This document shows positions 43,601 through 51,622 of a DNA stretch of 64,000 nt, piece after piece. The first letter of the stretch is position 1; each line of letters opens with the position of its first letter. Source of the stretch: CAYGTK01 sp964352775. GTDB lineage: Bacteria; Bacteroidota; Bacteroidia; Chitinophagales; CAIOSU01. The stretch is from positions 1 through 64,000 of the forward strand of contig CAYGTK010000002.1 in the NCBI GenBank assembly GCA_964352775.1, in the 5' to 3' direction. The translations under genes were made by a program, and so were the position numbers. The notes beneath the pieces were generated by a model, which was not told the origin of the DNA, searched no databases, and saw only the letters and a program-made list of their open reading frames with translations.

Positions 43601-43958
43601 TTACTACGGCAAATGCTTCTGGCAATATTTCCATCAGCACCTCTTCCAATTTCTTATCGCGGTCTTTTACTATCTCATCTATCTTCTGGTAGATCTCTTC
43701 TTTGGCATCAGGATCCATATCAGGAGCATCCTCTATAGACGCCTTTTTATCTGCTATTTCTTTATCAATAGCTTCTAAATGAGAACTAACACGAGCGCGG
43801 AACAGATCGGTCTTAGCCCTTAACTCATCATTAGAAATACCTTGAAGCTTAGCGTACTCATCGTTAACCTGCTTCACTAAAGGATACATGTCCTTTACGT
43901 CACGGTCGCTTTTGCTTCCAAATACCTTTGTTATCGTTTTCGAGATAAGATCGAACAT
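40638..43958 (-). CDS. secA: Preprotein translocase ATPase SecA
   Basis: Motor of Sec export, which also feeds T9SS cargo into the periplasm. It has 1106 residues, longer than the E. coli protein but usual in Bacteroidota, which carry insertions in the nucleotide-binding domain. Visible features are Walker A MATGEGKT near 195, [20 protein letters not shown] near 287, [12 protein letters not shown] near 598, and [10 protein letters not shown] near 735. The C-terminal zinc-binding SEC-C tail is [14 protein letters not shown]. First gene of the minus-strand run secA-deoC-SPOR-M20-cysCDN. Confidence 0.97.
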   Translation of the reverse strand: [1106 protein letters not shown]

Positions 43959-44089
43959 AGATAGTGCTTTAAATTGCGAATAGCTGGGTAAAGTTAACTG
44001 AAATTATTGTCCTGTTAAGGTGCTGGTAAGTTCGAATATAGCTCTATAGCCCGGCAAAATGTTTTTACTTTTGAACAAATTCTATACCA

Positions 44090-45364
44090 ATGAACATCTT
44101 GTTGATAGGCTCTGGCGGAAGAGAGCATGCATTTGCTTGGAAATTAGCTCAAAGTGAGCAATGTGAAGAGCTATATATAGCCCCTGGAAATGGCGGAACT
44201 GCCGAGTGTGGAACCAATGTTGCCATAGCAGCCAACGACTTACAAGGCATAGGCGAATTCTGTGCCAAAAATGCCATTGATATGGTTGTAGTTGGCCCTG
44301 AAGACCCTTTGGTGCTGGGCATATACGACCATTTTTTGCAAACAAAAAACTTAAAGCATATTCATGTAATAGGGCCATCAAAAGAAGGGGCACAACTAGA
44401 GGGCAGTAAGGCCTATGCAAAGGAGTTTATGCTAGCCAACAATATACCTACGGCTGCTTACCAAGAATTTGGGGTAAATGACCTAGAAAAAGGAATCAGC
44501 TATATTGACAGCCAAGCACCGCCTATCGTATTAAAAGCTGACGGATTGGCAGCGGGCAAGGGTGTATTGATATGCCCGACCCTGGAAGAAGCAAAGGCAT
44601 CACTAAAAGAAATGTTGAGCGATGGCAAGTTCGGGAAGGCAGGAGAAAAGGTAGTAATTGAAGATTTCCTTTCAGGAATTGAATTCTCCGTTTTTGTACT
44701 TACGGATGGCGAGAATTACAAAATACTTCCTGTAGCGAAAGATTATAAACGCATTGGCGAAGGAGACACAGGATTAAATACTGGCGGAATGGGAGCAATA
44801 ACTCCAGTGCCATTCGTGACGGATGAAATGATGAAAAAAGTGGAGGAGCGCGTTATACTCCCCACCATTAAGGGATTAAAAGACCGAAACATCACTTACA
44901 AGGGCTTCATCTATATAGGGTTGATACAAGTAGAAAATGAGCCGTTCATAATTGAATATAACTGCCGCATGGGCGACCCCGAAACGGAGGTAGTTATCCC
45001 AAGGCTTAATAATGACCTAGTCGATCTATTTAAAGGAGTGGGCACAGGTACCTTAGCAGCGCATACTATTGATATGGATGAGCGTAGCTATGCTACCGTG
45101 GTAATGGTGTCAGGCGGTTACCCAGAGTCTTATGAGAAGGGGAAGGTAATAAGTGGTGCCAATGGCATTGAAGATAGTATCGTATTTCATGCCGGTACGA
45201 AATATGATGGGGAAGACTTAGTTACAAGCGGTGGCCGCGTATTGACCATCACATCCGCAGCACCAAGCTTAAAGGAGGCACTTGAATTGTCTATTGCCAA
45301 TGCTGAGAAGATCAGCTTCGATAAAAAGAACTACCGCAAAGACATCGGTTTTGACGTGCTGTAG
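44090..45364 (+). CDS. purD: Phosphoribosylamine-glycine ligase
   Basis: ATP-grasp ligase making GAR, the substrate for PurT encoded elsewhere in this window. It has 424 residues. The opening is MNILLIGSGGREHAFAWK, VVGPEDPLVLG lies near 66, and the ATP-binding KADGLAAGKGV near 148. The metal-binding region is YNCRMGDPETE near 288. A TACTTTTG -7-like box lies 17 bases upstream without a clear -33 partner. Divergent from secA and ended by a strong bidirectional terminator. Confidence 0.96.
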   Translation: MNILLIGSGGREHAFAWKLAQSEQCEELYIAPGNGGTAECGTNVAIAANDLQGIGEFCAKNAIDMVVVGPEDPLVLGIYDHFLQTKNLKHIHVIGPSKEGAQLEGSKAYAKEFMLANNIPTAAYQEFGVNDLEKGISYIDSQAPPIVLKADGLAAGKGVLICPTLEEAKASLKEMLSDGKFGKAGEKVVIEDFLSGIEFSVFVLTDGENYKILPVAKDYKRIGEGDTGLNTGGMGAITPVPFVTDEMMKKVEERVILPTIKGLKDRNITYKGFIYIGLIQVENEPFIIEYNCRMGDPETEVVIPRLNNDLVDLFKGVGTGTLAAHTIDMDERSYATVVMVSGGYPESYEKGKVISGANGIEDSIVFHAGTKYDGEDLVTSGGRVLTITSAAPSLKEALELSIANAEKISFDKKNYRKDIGFDVL

Positions 45365-45382
45365 TTACAGTGATATTAAAAG

Positions 45383-45414
45383 AAAAGGGGCGATAATTAC
45401 TTATCGCCCCTTTT
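45383..45414. terminator. Bidirectional terminator between purD and the T9SS operon
   Basis: Perfect 14-bp stem (45383-45396 with 45401-45414, AAAAGGGGCGATAA/TTATCGCCCCTTTT), 4-base loop, with T-rich tails on both strands. It serves purD on the plus strand and the four-gene T9SS operon on the minus strand. Confidence 0.92.
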
Positions 45415-45435
45415 TATTTTTAGATGGAATAGCTA

Positions 45436-47391
45436 TTAGTAAACCGAAATTCTTTGGTCTACTGTAGCTCCGTTAGCTGAAATACGAACGATGTAAACTC
45501 CAGGGCTTAATGTACTTACATCAATACCTGTTTTAACTGAGCCACCATTAGTGGTTAATTCAGTTATCATCATTTCTTTACCTACTACATCAAATACTTG
45601 TACTGATAGCTCATTGGCTTCAGCAGCAGTTATCTCCAAAGTAACCATATCAGTACTTGGATTAGGATAAAGCTTAAGGTCGCTGAAAATGCTCGCATCG
45701 GCTATACTCGATACAATATTTACTACAACAGTAGCACTCTGGTCGCAAGCACCATCGCTAGCAGTAACGGTGTAAGAACCTGCTGTAGAAACTGTTAAAG
45801 ACGGTCCTGATTCACCGCTGCTCCAAGTGTGACCTGACAGTCCAGTTGTAGTAGCTTCTAGGTCAACCGTTTCTCCTGTATTCAAGGTAATAGGTCCAGC
45901 TGGACTAACTGTTAATGGGTTATTGTAGAATACTTCTACATCACCAATTTCAATAGGAAGTTCCAACACATCATCATCTTCATCGTAAATACCAGCAGCA
46001 CCCGCAAGCGTAGCAATAATATCAGGTAATCCGTTTATACGAACCAACATGGTAAATTCAACACCGTAAGTACCGGCATCATCACAAGTATTTCCACAAA
46101 GCTTGATACATCCTAGGTCAGTTACTCCAGGAGCTAAACCTGGGAAGTAGGTACAATCGTTACCTGGCTGGTCACATTCCCACTCAATACCTTGCGGTAA
46201 TCCTGAAACACCGCCAATAGCATAGAATTCAACTTCCAAGTCATCAGGAATTGGCAAACCAAACCCACCAATAGGAATACCTACCGCATCAGAAATGATC
46301 TCTTCAATATCTAATTCTTGAGGTAAAAAGAACGTGATGTTCTCATCATATGCTGCTCCTGCTTCAATATCAGCTATAGAACCAGTACATATAGTTGGCA
46401 CAGGACCAGAACAACCCGCGCCTGAAACAACGCAACCTGCACAGTCATCACCACAGTTTGTTAATACATCTACGAAAACGGAAGCCGTATCAGCACAACC
46501 TGCATTAGAAACTATTACTTGGTAAGTAACAGGGACCGTTAGTCCAGTTATTACTGGGTTGGCTACATTAGCATCAACCATACCCGTAGTTGGCGACCAA
46601 GCATAGGAGTCTCCACCTGAAGCAAAAAGCTGTAATACTTCTCCTTCACAAACGGAGGTATCATTGCTTGCAGATGCATCAAGATCAGCTATCTCTATCT
46701 CTTCTGCTACAGAACACACTATATCTCCTGTACTGGTTAAGGTTACGGTGTACGTACCAGCACTAGTTACATCAACAGTATTGGTAGTTTCACCCGTGCT
46801 CCATAAGTAAGAGTCAAATCCATTAGCAACAGTTAGTGTAACAACATCGCCAGGAGCCGAAGGACATAGAAAACCAGATGAAGCAACTATTTCTGAATCA
46901 GGGAAAGAACTAATAACCTCTAACGAAATAGGGAATGGTAGCTCAAGAGATGGTAAGAATGCATTAACTGGTGGAGGTAATGCCACATCAAAATTCAATG
47001 ATACATCGTAGTCACCAGCTAGATCGCAAACTGCTCCCGAAATATTCACACAACCATAAGGATTCTGAGATGGATCGTACTCACCGTTAGCATTGCTAAA
47101 AGTAGCTGTAAGCCCATCAGGCAACCCACTTATACTTAGTGAAACATCTGTAATAACTATGGCCGGAATAGGTAATGGAATACCTAAACTTGCAAGATCT
47201 AACTCACTTGGCATGTTAAAGGTCACATCTTCGCTATAGTTAAATGCTACAGATGCGTCAGGCAAGTTATCGGGGCATACAGCACCAAATGGACCGCTAC
47301 AGTTAGTAGAGTCGATAGTGCATTGTCCATTCACAGTATTTATACCTGCAAAAAGGAAAATAGTCACAAGGAATAGAAACACATTCTTCAT
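45436..47391 (-). CDS. T9SS type A sorting-domain protein with two copies of a Cys-rich domain
   Basis: A 651-residue secreted protein. Signal peptide about 1-22 ending VNG. First copy of an unnamed domain at about 23-165 (C-rich start; GLPDGL; ends GCVNISGAVCDLAGDY). Two Ig-like segments follow (YLWSTGETTNTVDV; YAWSPTTGMVD). A second domain copy spans about 315-495 (GLPQGIEWECD; GCIKLCGNTCDDAGTY), then another Ig-like segment and a type A sorting domain at about 572-651 (LKLYPNPSTDMVTLEI, YIVRIS). Cysteines are frequent and probably disulfide-bonded. Last gene of a four-gene cargo operon, ended by the 45383 terminator. Confidence 0.85.
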   Translation of the reverse strand: MKNVFLFLVTIFLFAGINTVNGQCTIDSTNCSGPFGAVCPDNLPDASVAFNYSEDVTFNMPSELDLASLGIPLPIPAIVITDVSLSISGLPDGLTATFSNANGEYDPSQNPYGCVNISGAVCDLAGDYDVSLNFDVALPPPVNAFLPSLELPFPISLEVISSFPDSEIVASSGFLCPSAPGDVVTLTVANGFDSYLWSTGETTNTVDVTSAGTYTVTLTSTGDIVCSVAEEIEIADLDASASNDTSVCEGEVLQLFASGGDSYAWSPTTGMVDANVANPVITGLTVPVTYQVIVSNAGCADTASVFVDVLTNCGDDCAGCVVSGAGCSGPVPTICTGSIADIEAGAAYDENITFFLPQELDIEEIISDAVGIPIGGFGLPIPDDLEVEFYAIGGVSGLPQGIEWECDQPGNDCTYFPGLAPGVTDLGCIKLCGNTCDDAGTYGVEFTMLVRINGLPDIIATLAGAAGIYDEDDDVLELPIEIGDVEVFYNNPLTVSPAGPITLNTGETVDLEATTTGLSGHTWSSGESGPSLTVSTAGSYTVTASDGACDQSATVVVNIVSSIADASIFSDLKLYPNPSTDMVTLEITAAEANELSVQVFDVVGKEMMITELTTNGGSVKTGIDVSTLSPGVYIVRISANGATVDQRISVY

Positions 47392-47405
47392 GATAATGAT
47401 AGGGT

Positions 47406-48497
47406 TTAGTATCTAGGGTTAATTAAAATTTTATGGGTCGTTAGTTGCTCGTTCATGGTAACTCTTAGAAAGTACATCCCTGGCTTTTCTTCGCTCAAGT
47501 TGATAGCAGAAGGTGCTTCAGTAGAGGTAAATATCCGTTTCCCTTGCACGTCCAACACTTCCACTAAGGTTGCATCTTGAGCATATTCTAAATATAGAAC
47601 ATCGCTCACGGGATTTGGAAAATACTCGACCAATGGAAACTGACCATCAATGGAAGCCACACTGGTGCCTATAGGGATAACCGTTTGGCTATAAGTAGTC
47701 TCATAAGTACATCCACTAGTATCTGTTACGGTAACACTATAAATAGTGCTACCATTTGGTGCAGCTGTTAATGTAGAAGTAGTTTCACCAGTAGACCAAG
47801 TATAAGTACTAAATCCAGCAGTAGCCGTTAATTCAATAGTTTCACCTTCAGCAATGGTAGCTGGCTTGTTACTTACCACCTCCAGTGGCATTGATGAACT
47901 TGGATCTACAGCAATAGTAAATCCATAAGACCCATCAGATGGAATAGAATCAAAGTTTATTAAACCTCCTCCAGGCAATCCACCACCACCAAAGGCTGTG
48001 GGATCAATACGCTGAACGGTAGTATAATTCACTTGTAGATCTTTAATTCCAGCATCGTCGCAATCCAACATTCCACAGAGACGTATACATGCTGTTTTAT
48101 TAGCAAAACTTGGGAAATATAGACATCCATTAGCGGAAGAATCGCATTCCCAACTTACGCCAGCAGGCAATCCACTTATACTTGTAATGGTATAGCGGCG
48201 TATCTCAATATCAAACGTAATAGGAGATGGTATCCCAATAATTGGGAATGGATCGCCTTGCTTTATCGTAAAGCGAGAGGGCATTTGAATAGTGATGTCG
48301 TGTTCGAAAGTCTGCGCTGCACGGCCTAATGCTACAGTATCACCACAAATTGTGGTACTTAATCCATCTAATGGACCAACCGTGGGGCACAGGGTATCAT
48401 TCTTAACACATCCTGGGCATTGCCCAAAAGAATATAGTTGGCCCGCTAAAAGCAGACCAACTATACCTAATATTCTATAAAGAGACTTACGCCTCAC
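47406..48497 (-). CDS. T9SS type A sorting-domain protein with one Cys-rich domain
   Basis: A 363-residue secreted protein. Signal peptide about 1-25. One copy of the operon's shared domain at about 26-215 (CPGCVKND; GLPAGVSWECD; ACIRLCGMLDCDDAG). An Ig-like segment (YTWSTGETTSTL) and a type A sorting domain with EYFPNPVSDVLYLEY follow. The start is GTG, whose G is the last base of the preceding gene's TAG, so translation is coupled. Function unknown; probably a surface or matrix component. Confidence 0.83.
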   Translation of the reverse strand: MRRKSLYRILGIVGLLLAGQLYSFGQCPGCVKNDTLCPTVGPLDGLSTTICGDTVALGRAAQTFEHDITIQMPSRFTIKQGDPFPIIGIPSPITFDIEIRRYTITSISGLPAGVSWECDSSANGCLYFPSFANKTACIRLCGMLDCDDAGIKDLQVNYTTVQRIDPTAFGGGGLPGGGLINFDSIPSDGSYGFTIAVDPSSSMPLEVVSNKPATIAEGETIELTATAGFSTYTWSTGETTSTLTAAPNGSTIYSVTVTDTSGCTYETTYSQTVIPIGTSVASIDGQFPLVEYFPNPVSDVLYLEYAQDATLVEVLDVQGKRIFTSTEAPSAINLSEEKPGMYFLRVTMNEQLTTHKILINPRY

Positions 48498-50521
48498 TAC
48501 TTAATGATCAATTTCTTAACACCTGCACCTGTAGCGGTTTGCAAGCGAACGAAATATACACCAGATGCTAAGCTACCTAGTTGAACTGGTATAGCATTTG
48601 AACCGCTATTCACTTCAAGATCGCGGCTATAAACCACTTTTCCATCCATGCCAATTACAGCTAACTGACATTCTTGAGCAGTTGCAGCACCATCAATAGT
48701 TACGGTAAATGAACCCGTATTAGGATTAGGCTGAACACCTATTGCCATGTTAGTAGTATACCTATCGGCAATAGAAGAAGTGAAATCAATAGACTGAGAA
48801 TTAGATACCGTTCCACAACTGTTAGTTACAGTTAATACAACATTGTAAACACCAGGCTCAAAAATATGTGTTGGATTAGCAGTAGTATCTGTAGTACCAT
48901 CGTCAAAATTCCAGCTAACTGAAGTTGATGCAGATACATTGCTGGTAAAGTCATAAGAACCACCACCGTTATCAGTGAATTCGAAGAGTGCATTAGGAGA
49001 AGATAGATTCTCTGCATTAGGACTTCTATCCAATGGCAAGCAAGTAGTTCCAGGAGCGTGAACTCTGAAGTAGTATTCCAGATCGAATGGAAGTGTAACA
49101 CCTGCACCTGCAAGTTGACCAATAAGGTCGCTTATTTCGCCACCTTGTTCAATAGTTTGCCCTACTGCACTTGCGCTTACTGTTACATAAAGTTGGGTTT
49201 TGTATTGCCCAGGTGCATCATCAGTAGTTCCTGTGAAGTTGATACATGCTGAAGAGCCACCATTTATCAACCCATTTGCAGGGTTCAATTCATAGTCAAT
49301 CCCACATGGTAGGTTACCAAGGCTATCAATACGAATGAAGTTAACGGTTGCAGAGATAGTACCGATCGGAGGTGGAAGATCAACATTAATAGTCGCTGGT
49401 ACTTCAATACCGATATTATCATTAAAAGCTACTCCTTGCTCAACACAACCAAAAGCGTCAGGAATTGGCGAAGCACTTGCACTACCAGTAAGAGCTGGTA
49501 AAGGACAAACCGCAGCCACTGATGTAGTTACATCATCCATAAAGGTATCGCTACCACAGTCGTTATTAACGGTTAGTGATACGGTGTAAGTATTTGCTGC
49601 GCCATAAGAGTATGTAGGGTTAGCCATGTTACTTGTTCCAGATCCATCACCAAAATCCCAAGAATAGCTAGTAGCATCAGTTGAAGTACTAGTGAAAGTA
49701 ACATCAGAACCTGTAACACTAGAAGTAAACCCAGCTGTAGGGTCTGGAAGTGTTGTGATCGTAAAATCATCAACCTCCGAACCAGAAGTATTAGTTACAG
49801 TAACTGTGTAAGTACCAGCTGCAGAAACTGAAATATTATCTGTTGTCTGTCCTGTACTCCACAGGTAACTATTGCCCATCATAACAGGAGTAGTGGTAGC
49901 TGTTAATGTTGCACTTCCACCGCTACAAATACCCGCTGGGCCTGTGATCTCTGCGGTAAACTGTTGGCCAATTGGAGGACAAACCGCACTTGCAGTAAGG
50001 TTAGTTGCTCCTCCAGAAATATCAACAGTAGGGCATGTTGCTACACTCTCTTTAACTCTAACATAGTAGCTAAAATCTGGGCCACCGAACTGGCCAGACA
50101 AAGCACTTGCCTCACCACTTTGGTTTCCAAGAACTGGTAAATTAACCGTTATCCAGATGCCCAGCTTGTACTGACCTTCAAAATCAGTAGACGTACCCGA
50201 CACAAGAATACAACCTGTTTGACCAGTTGTAAGTGTGTTAGAACCCGGATTCATTTGCCAAGTAAGACCACATGGCAAGTTAGTAACACTATCTACTCTT
50301 AGTGAGTTGACAGTAATATTTCCGATCGGAGGGGGAGCTGCAATAGATGTGAAGTTCTCTACTTGGATCACTTCACTATATGCAACACCTCTATCTACGC
50401 AGGCTAGTGTTTGAAAATCTGGAACGAAGCCAGGGTTACCTGTAGCGGCAGCTGGCGTACATTGAGCTGAAGCGCCTAGGTAAGCCGCACAGCAAAGGAT
50501 AAGAGCAAATACTTTTTTCAT
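48497..50521 (-). CDS. T9SS type A sorting-domain protein with PKD domains and two Cys-rich domains
   Basis: A 674-residue secreted protein. Signal peptide about 1-19 (ending GASA). Shared domain copy 1 at about 20-170 (NLPCGLTWQMNP; GCILVSGTSTDFEGQY). An Ig-like segment (YLWSTGQTTDNI) and a PKD domain follow (YSWDFGDGSG, about 257-335). Domain copy 2 spans about 340-500 (NLPCGIDYELNP; ACINFTGTTDDAPGQY), then a second PKD domain (VSWNFDDGTTD) and a type A sorting domain (IGVQPNPNTGSFTVTI; VYFVRLQ). Second gene of the operon; 30 bp after the previous gene. Confidence 0.86.
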   Translation of the reverse strand: MKKVFALILCCAAYLGASAQCTPAAATGNPGFVPDFQTLACVDRGVAYSEVIQVENFTSIAAPPPIGNITVNSLRVDSVTNLPCGLTWQMNPGSNTLTTGQTGCILVSGTSTDFEGQYKLGIWITVNLPVLGNQSGEASALSGQFGGPDFSYYVRVKESVATCPTVDISGGATNLTASAVCPPIGQQFTAEITGPAGICSGGSATLTATTTPVMMGNSYLWSTGQTTDNISVSAAGTYTVTVTNTSGSEVDDFTITTLPDPTAGFTSSVTGSDVTFTSTSTDATSYSWDFGDGSGTSNMANPTYSYGAANTYTVSLTVNNDCGSDTFMDDVTTSVAAVCPLPALTGSASASPIPDAFGCVEQGVAFNDNIGIEVPATINVDLPPPIGTISATVNFIRIDSLGNLPCGIDYELNPANGLINGGSSACINFTGTTDDAPGQYKTQLYVTVSASAVGQTIEQGGEISDLIGQLAGAGVTLPFDLEYYFRVHAPGTTCLPLDRSPNAENLSSPNALFEFTDNGGGSYDFTSNVSASTSVSWNFDDGTTDTTANPTHIFEPGVYNVVLTVTNSCGTVSNSQSIDFTSSIADRYTTNMAIGVQPNPNTGSFTVTIDGAATAQECQLAVIGMDGKVVYSRDLEVNSGSNAIPVQLGSLASGVYFVRLQTATGAGVKKLIIK

Positions 50522-50551
50522 GGTATATGGTATGGTTTAGGTTTATGGTAT

Positions 50552-51580
50552 TTAGTTAATTATTAATTTTTTGGTTGAAGTAGCATTAGCTGTATTCACT
50601 CGTAAAAAGTAACTACCTATTGGCAATTCTTCTACGTTCAGTATCATAGTCGTTTCCCCCTTTTGAGTAGATCGGTTTACCAGCACTTTACCCGCAAGGT
50701 CTATCAATTCAATAGAATAAGCTTTGTCATTATTTGAAGGGAAATTCAAAAATACATCGCCACTAGTAGGGTTGGGATACATAGTGAACTCCAACTCTGC
50801 TAAGTCGAAGATCCCAGTAGGGTTTTTTGGAGTAACAATAATGTTTTGCGTTAAGGTATCGCTATTACAATCGTTAGAAACTATTAAGGTTAGTGGATAG
50901 ATGCCAAAACTATCGTTAGGGTAAACATGCGAGAATGTAGTTTGATCAGTTATTATCGTACCATCTCCAAGATCCCAACTGGTGGTCATAAGTTCTGACG
51001 AACTAGAGGCATCCAAACTAACTAAGGTGTCAGTTATGGAAAAATCCAATACAGCGGATGGTACAGGGCAAGGACAAGGCTGCCCTACTTCTTTCACATG
51101 AAAAGTGAAGCTAAAACCCAAGGTGCCTGCCGAACCAGAAAAATTAATGCCATCCCCATTAGGTAGGGTTACCCTAATATCTGCCAATATATCTAAAGGG
51201 TAATCGCCTGCTTTATCGTTAGTAGTACCAAATATTTCAAGGCATCCATTTGTTCCTCCTGCAAAAACGCAAGTAGGAGGATTACAAGAGAATTGTATTC
51301 CGTCGGGTATATTGTCAATACCAGTTATGGTAATACTATCTATCTGAACTATAAGTCCCGCAGCTTGAGATAAAAAAAGACCAGCATCAACCATGTCGAA
51401 ATTCCGAAATTGAATAGTTGTATCGTAAAAAACACCCCTGTCAGCACAAGGCAAAAGAGTGTCCCCAGGATAGAAGCCAGGCTGGGTTATAGTAGTGTCT
51501 GGAACACACTGTGAAAACAATAGACCGCTCGCTGAGAAGCTTGAAAGGATCAAAAAACAGAGAAAGGTAGATAGCTTCAT
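50552..51580 (-). CDS. T9SS type A sorting-domain protein, PKD and one Cys-rich domain
   Basis: A 342-residue secreted protein. Signal peptide about 1-23 (ending GLLFS). Shared domain at about 24-175 (IPDGIQFSCNPP; GCLEIFGTTNDKAGDY). A PKD-like segment follows (TTSWDLGDGTIITDQTTF) and a type A sorting domain (FTMYPNPTSGDVFLNF; SYFLRVNTANATSTKKLIIN). First gene of the four-gene operon, 42 bp after fumC, so cotranscription with fumC is possible. Composition and Thr/Ser content match the three sister genes. Confidence 0.84.
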   Translation of the reverse strand: MKLSTFLCFLILSSFSASGLLFSQCVPDTTITQPGFYPGDTLLPCADRGVFYDTTIQFRNFDMVDAGLFLSQAAGLIVQIDSITITGIDNIPDGIQFSCNPPTCVFAGGTNGCLEIFGTTNDKAGDYPLDILADIRVTLPNGDGINFSGSAGTLGFSFTFHVKEVGQPCPCPVPSAVLDFSITDTLVSLDASSSSELMTTSWDLGDGTIITDQTTFSHVYPNDSFGIYPLTLIVSNDCNSDTLTQNIIVTPKNPTGIFDLAELEFTMYPNPTSGDVFLNFPSNNDKAYSIELIDLAGKVLVNRSTQKGETTMILNVEELPIGSYFLRVNTANATSTKKLIIN

Positions 51581-51622
51581 AGTTCCAACACTCTAAGATA
51601 AAAAATTAAGATGATACATCAG

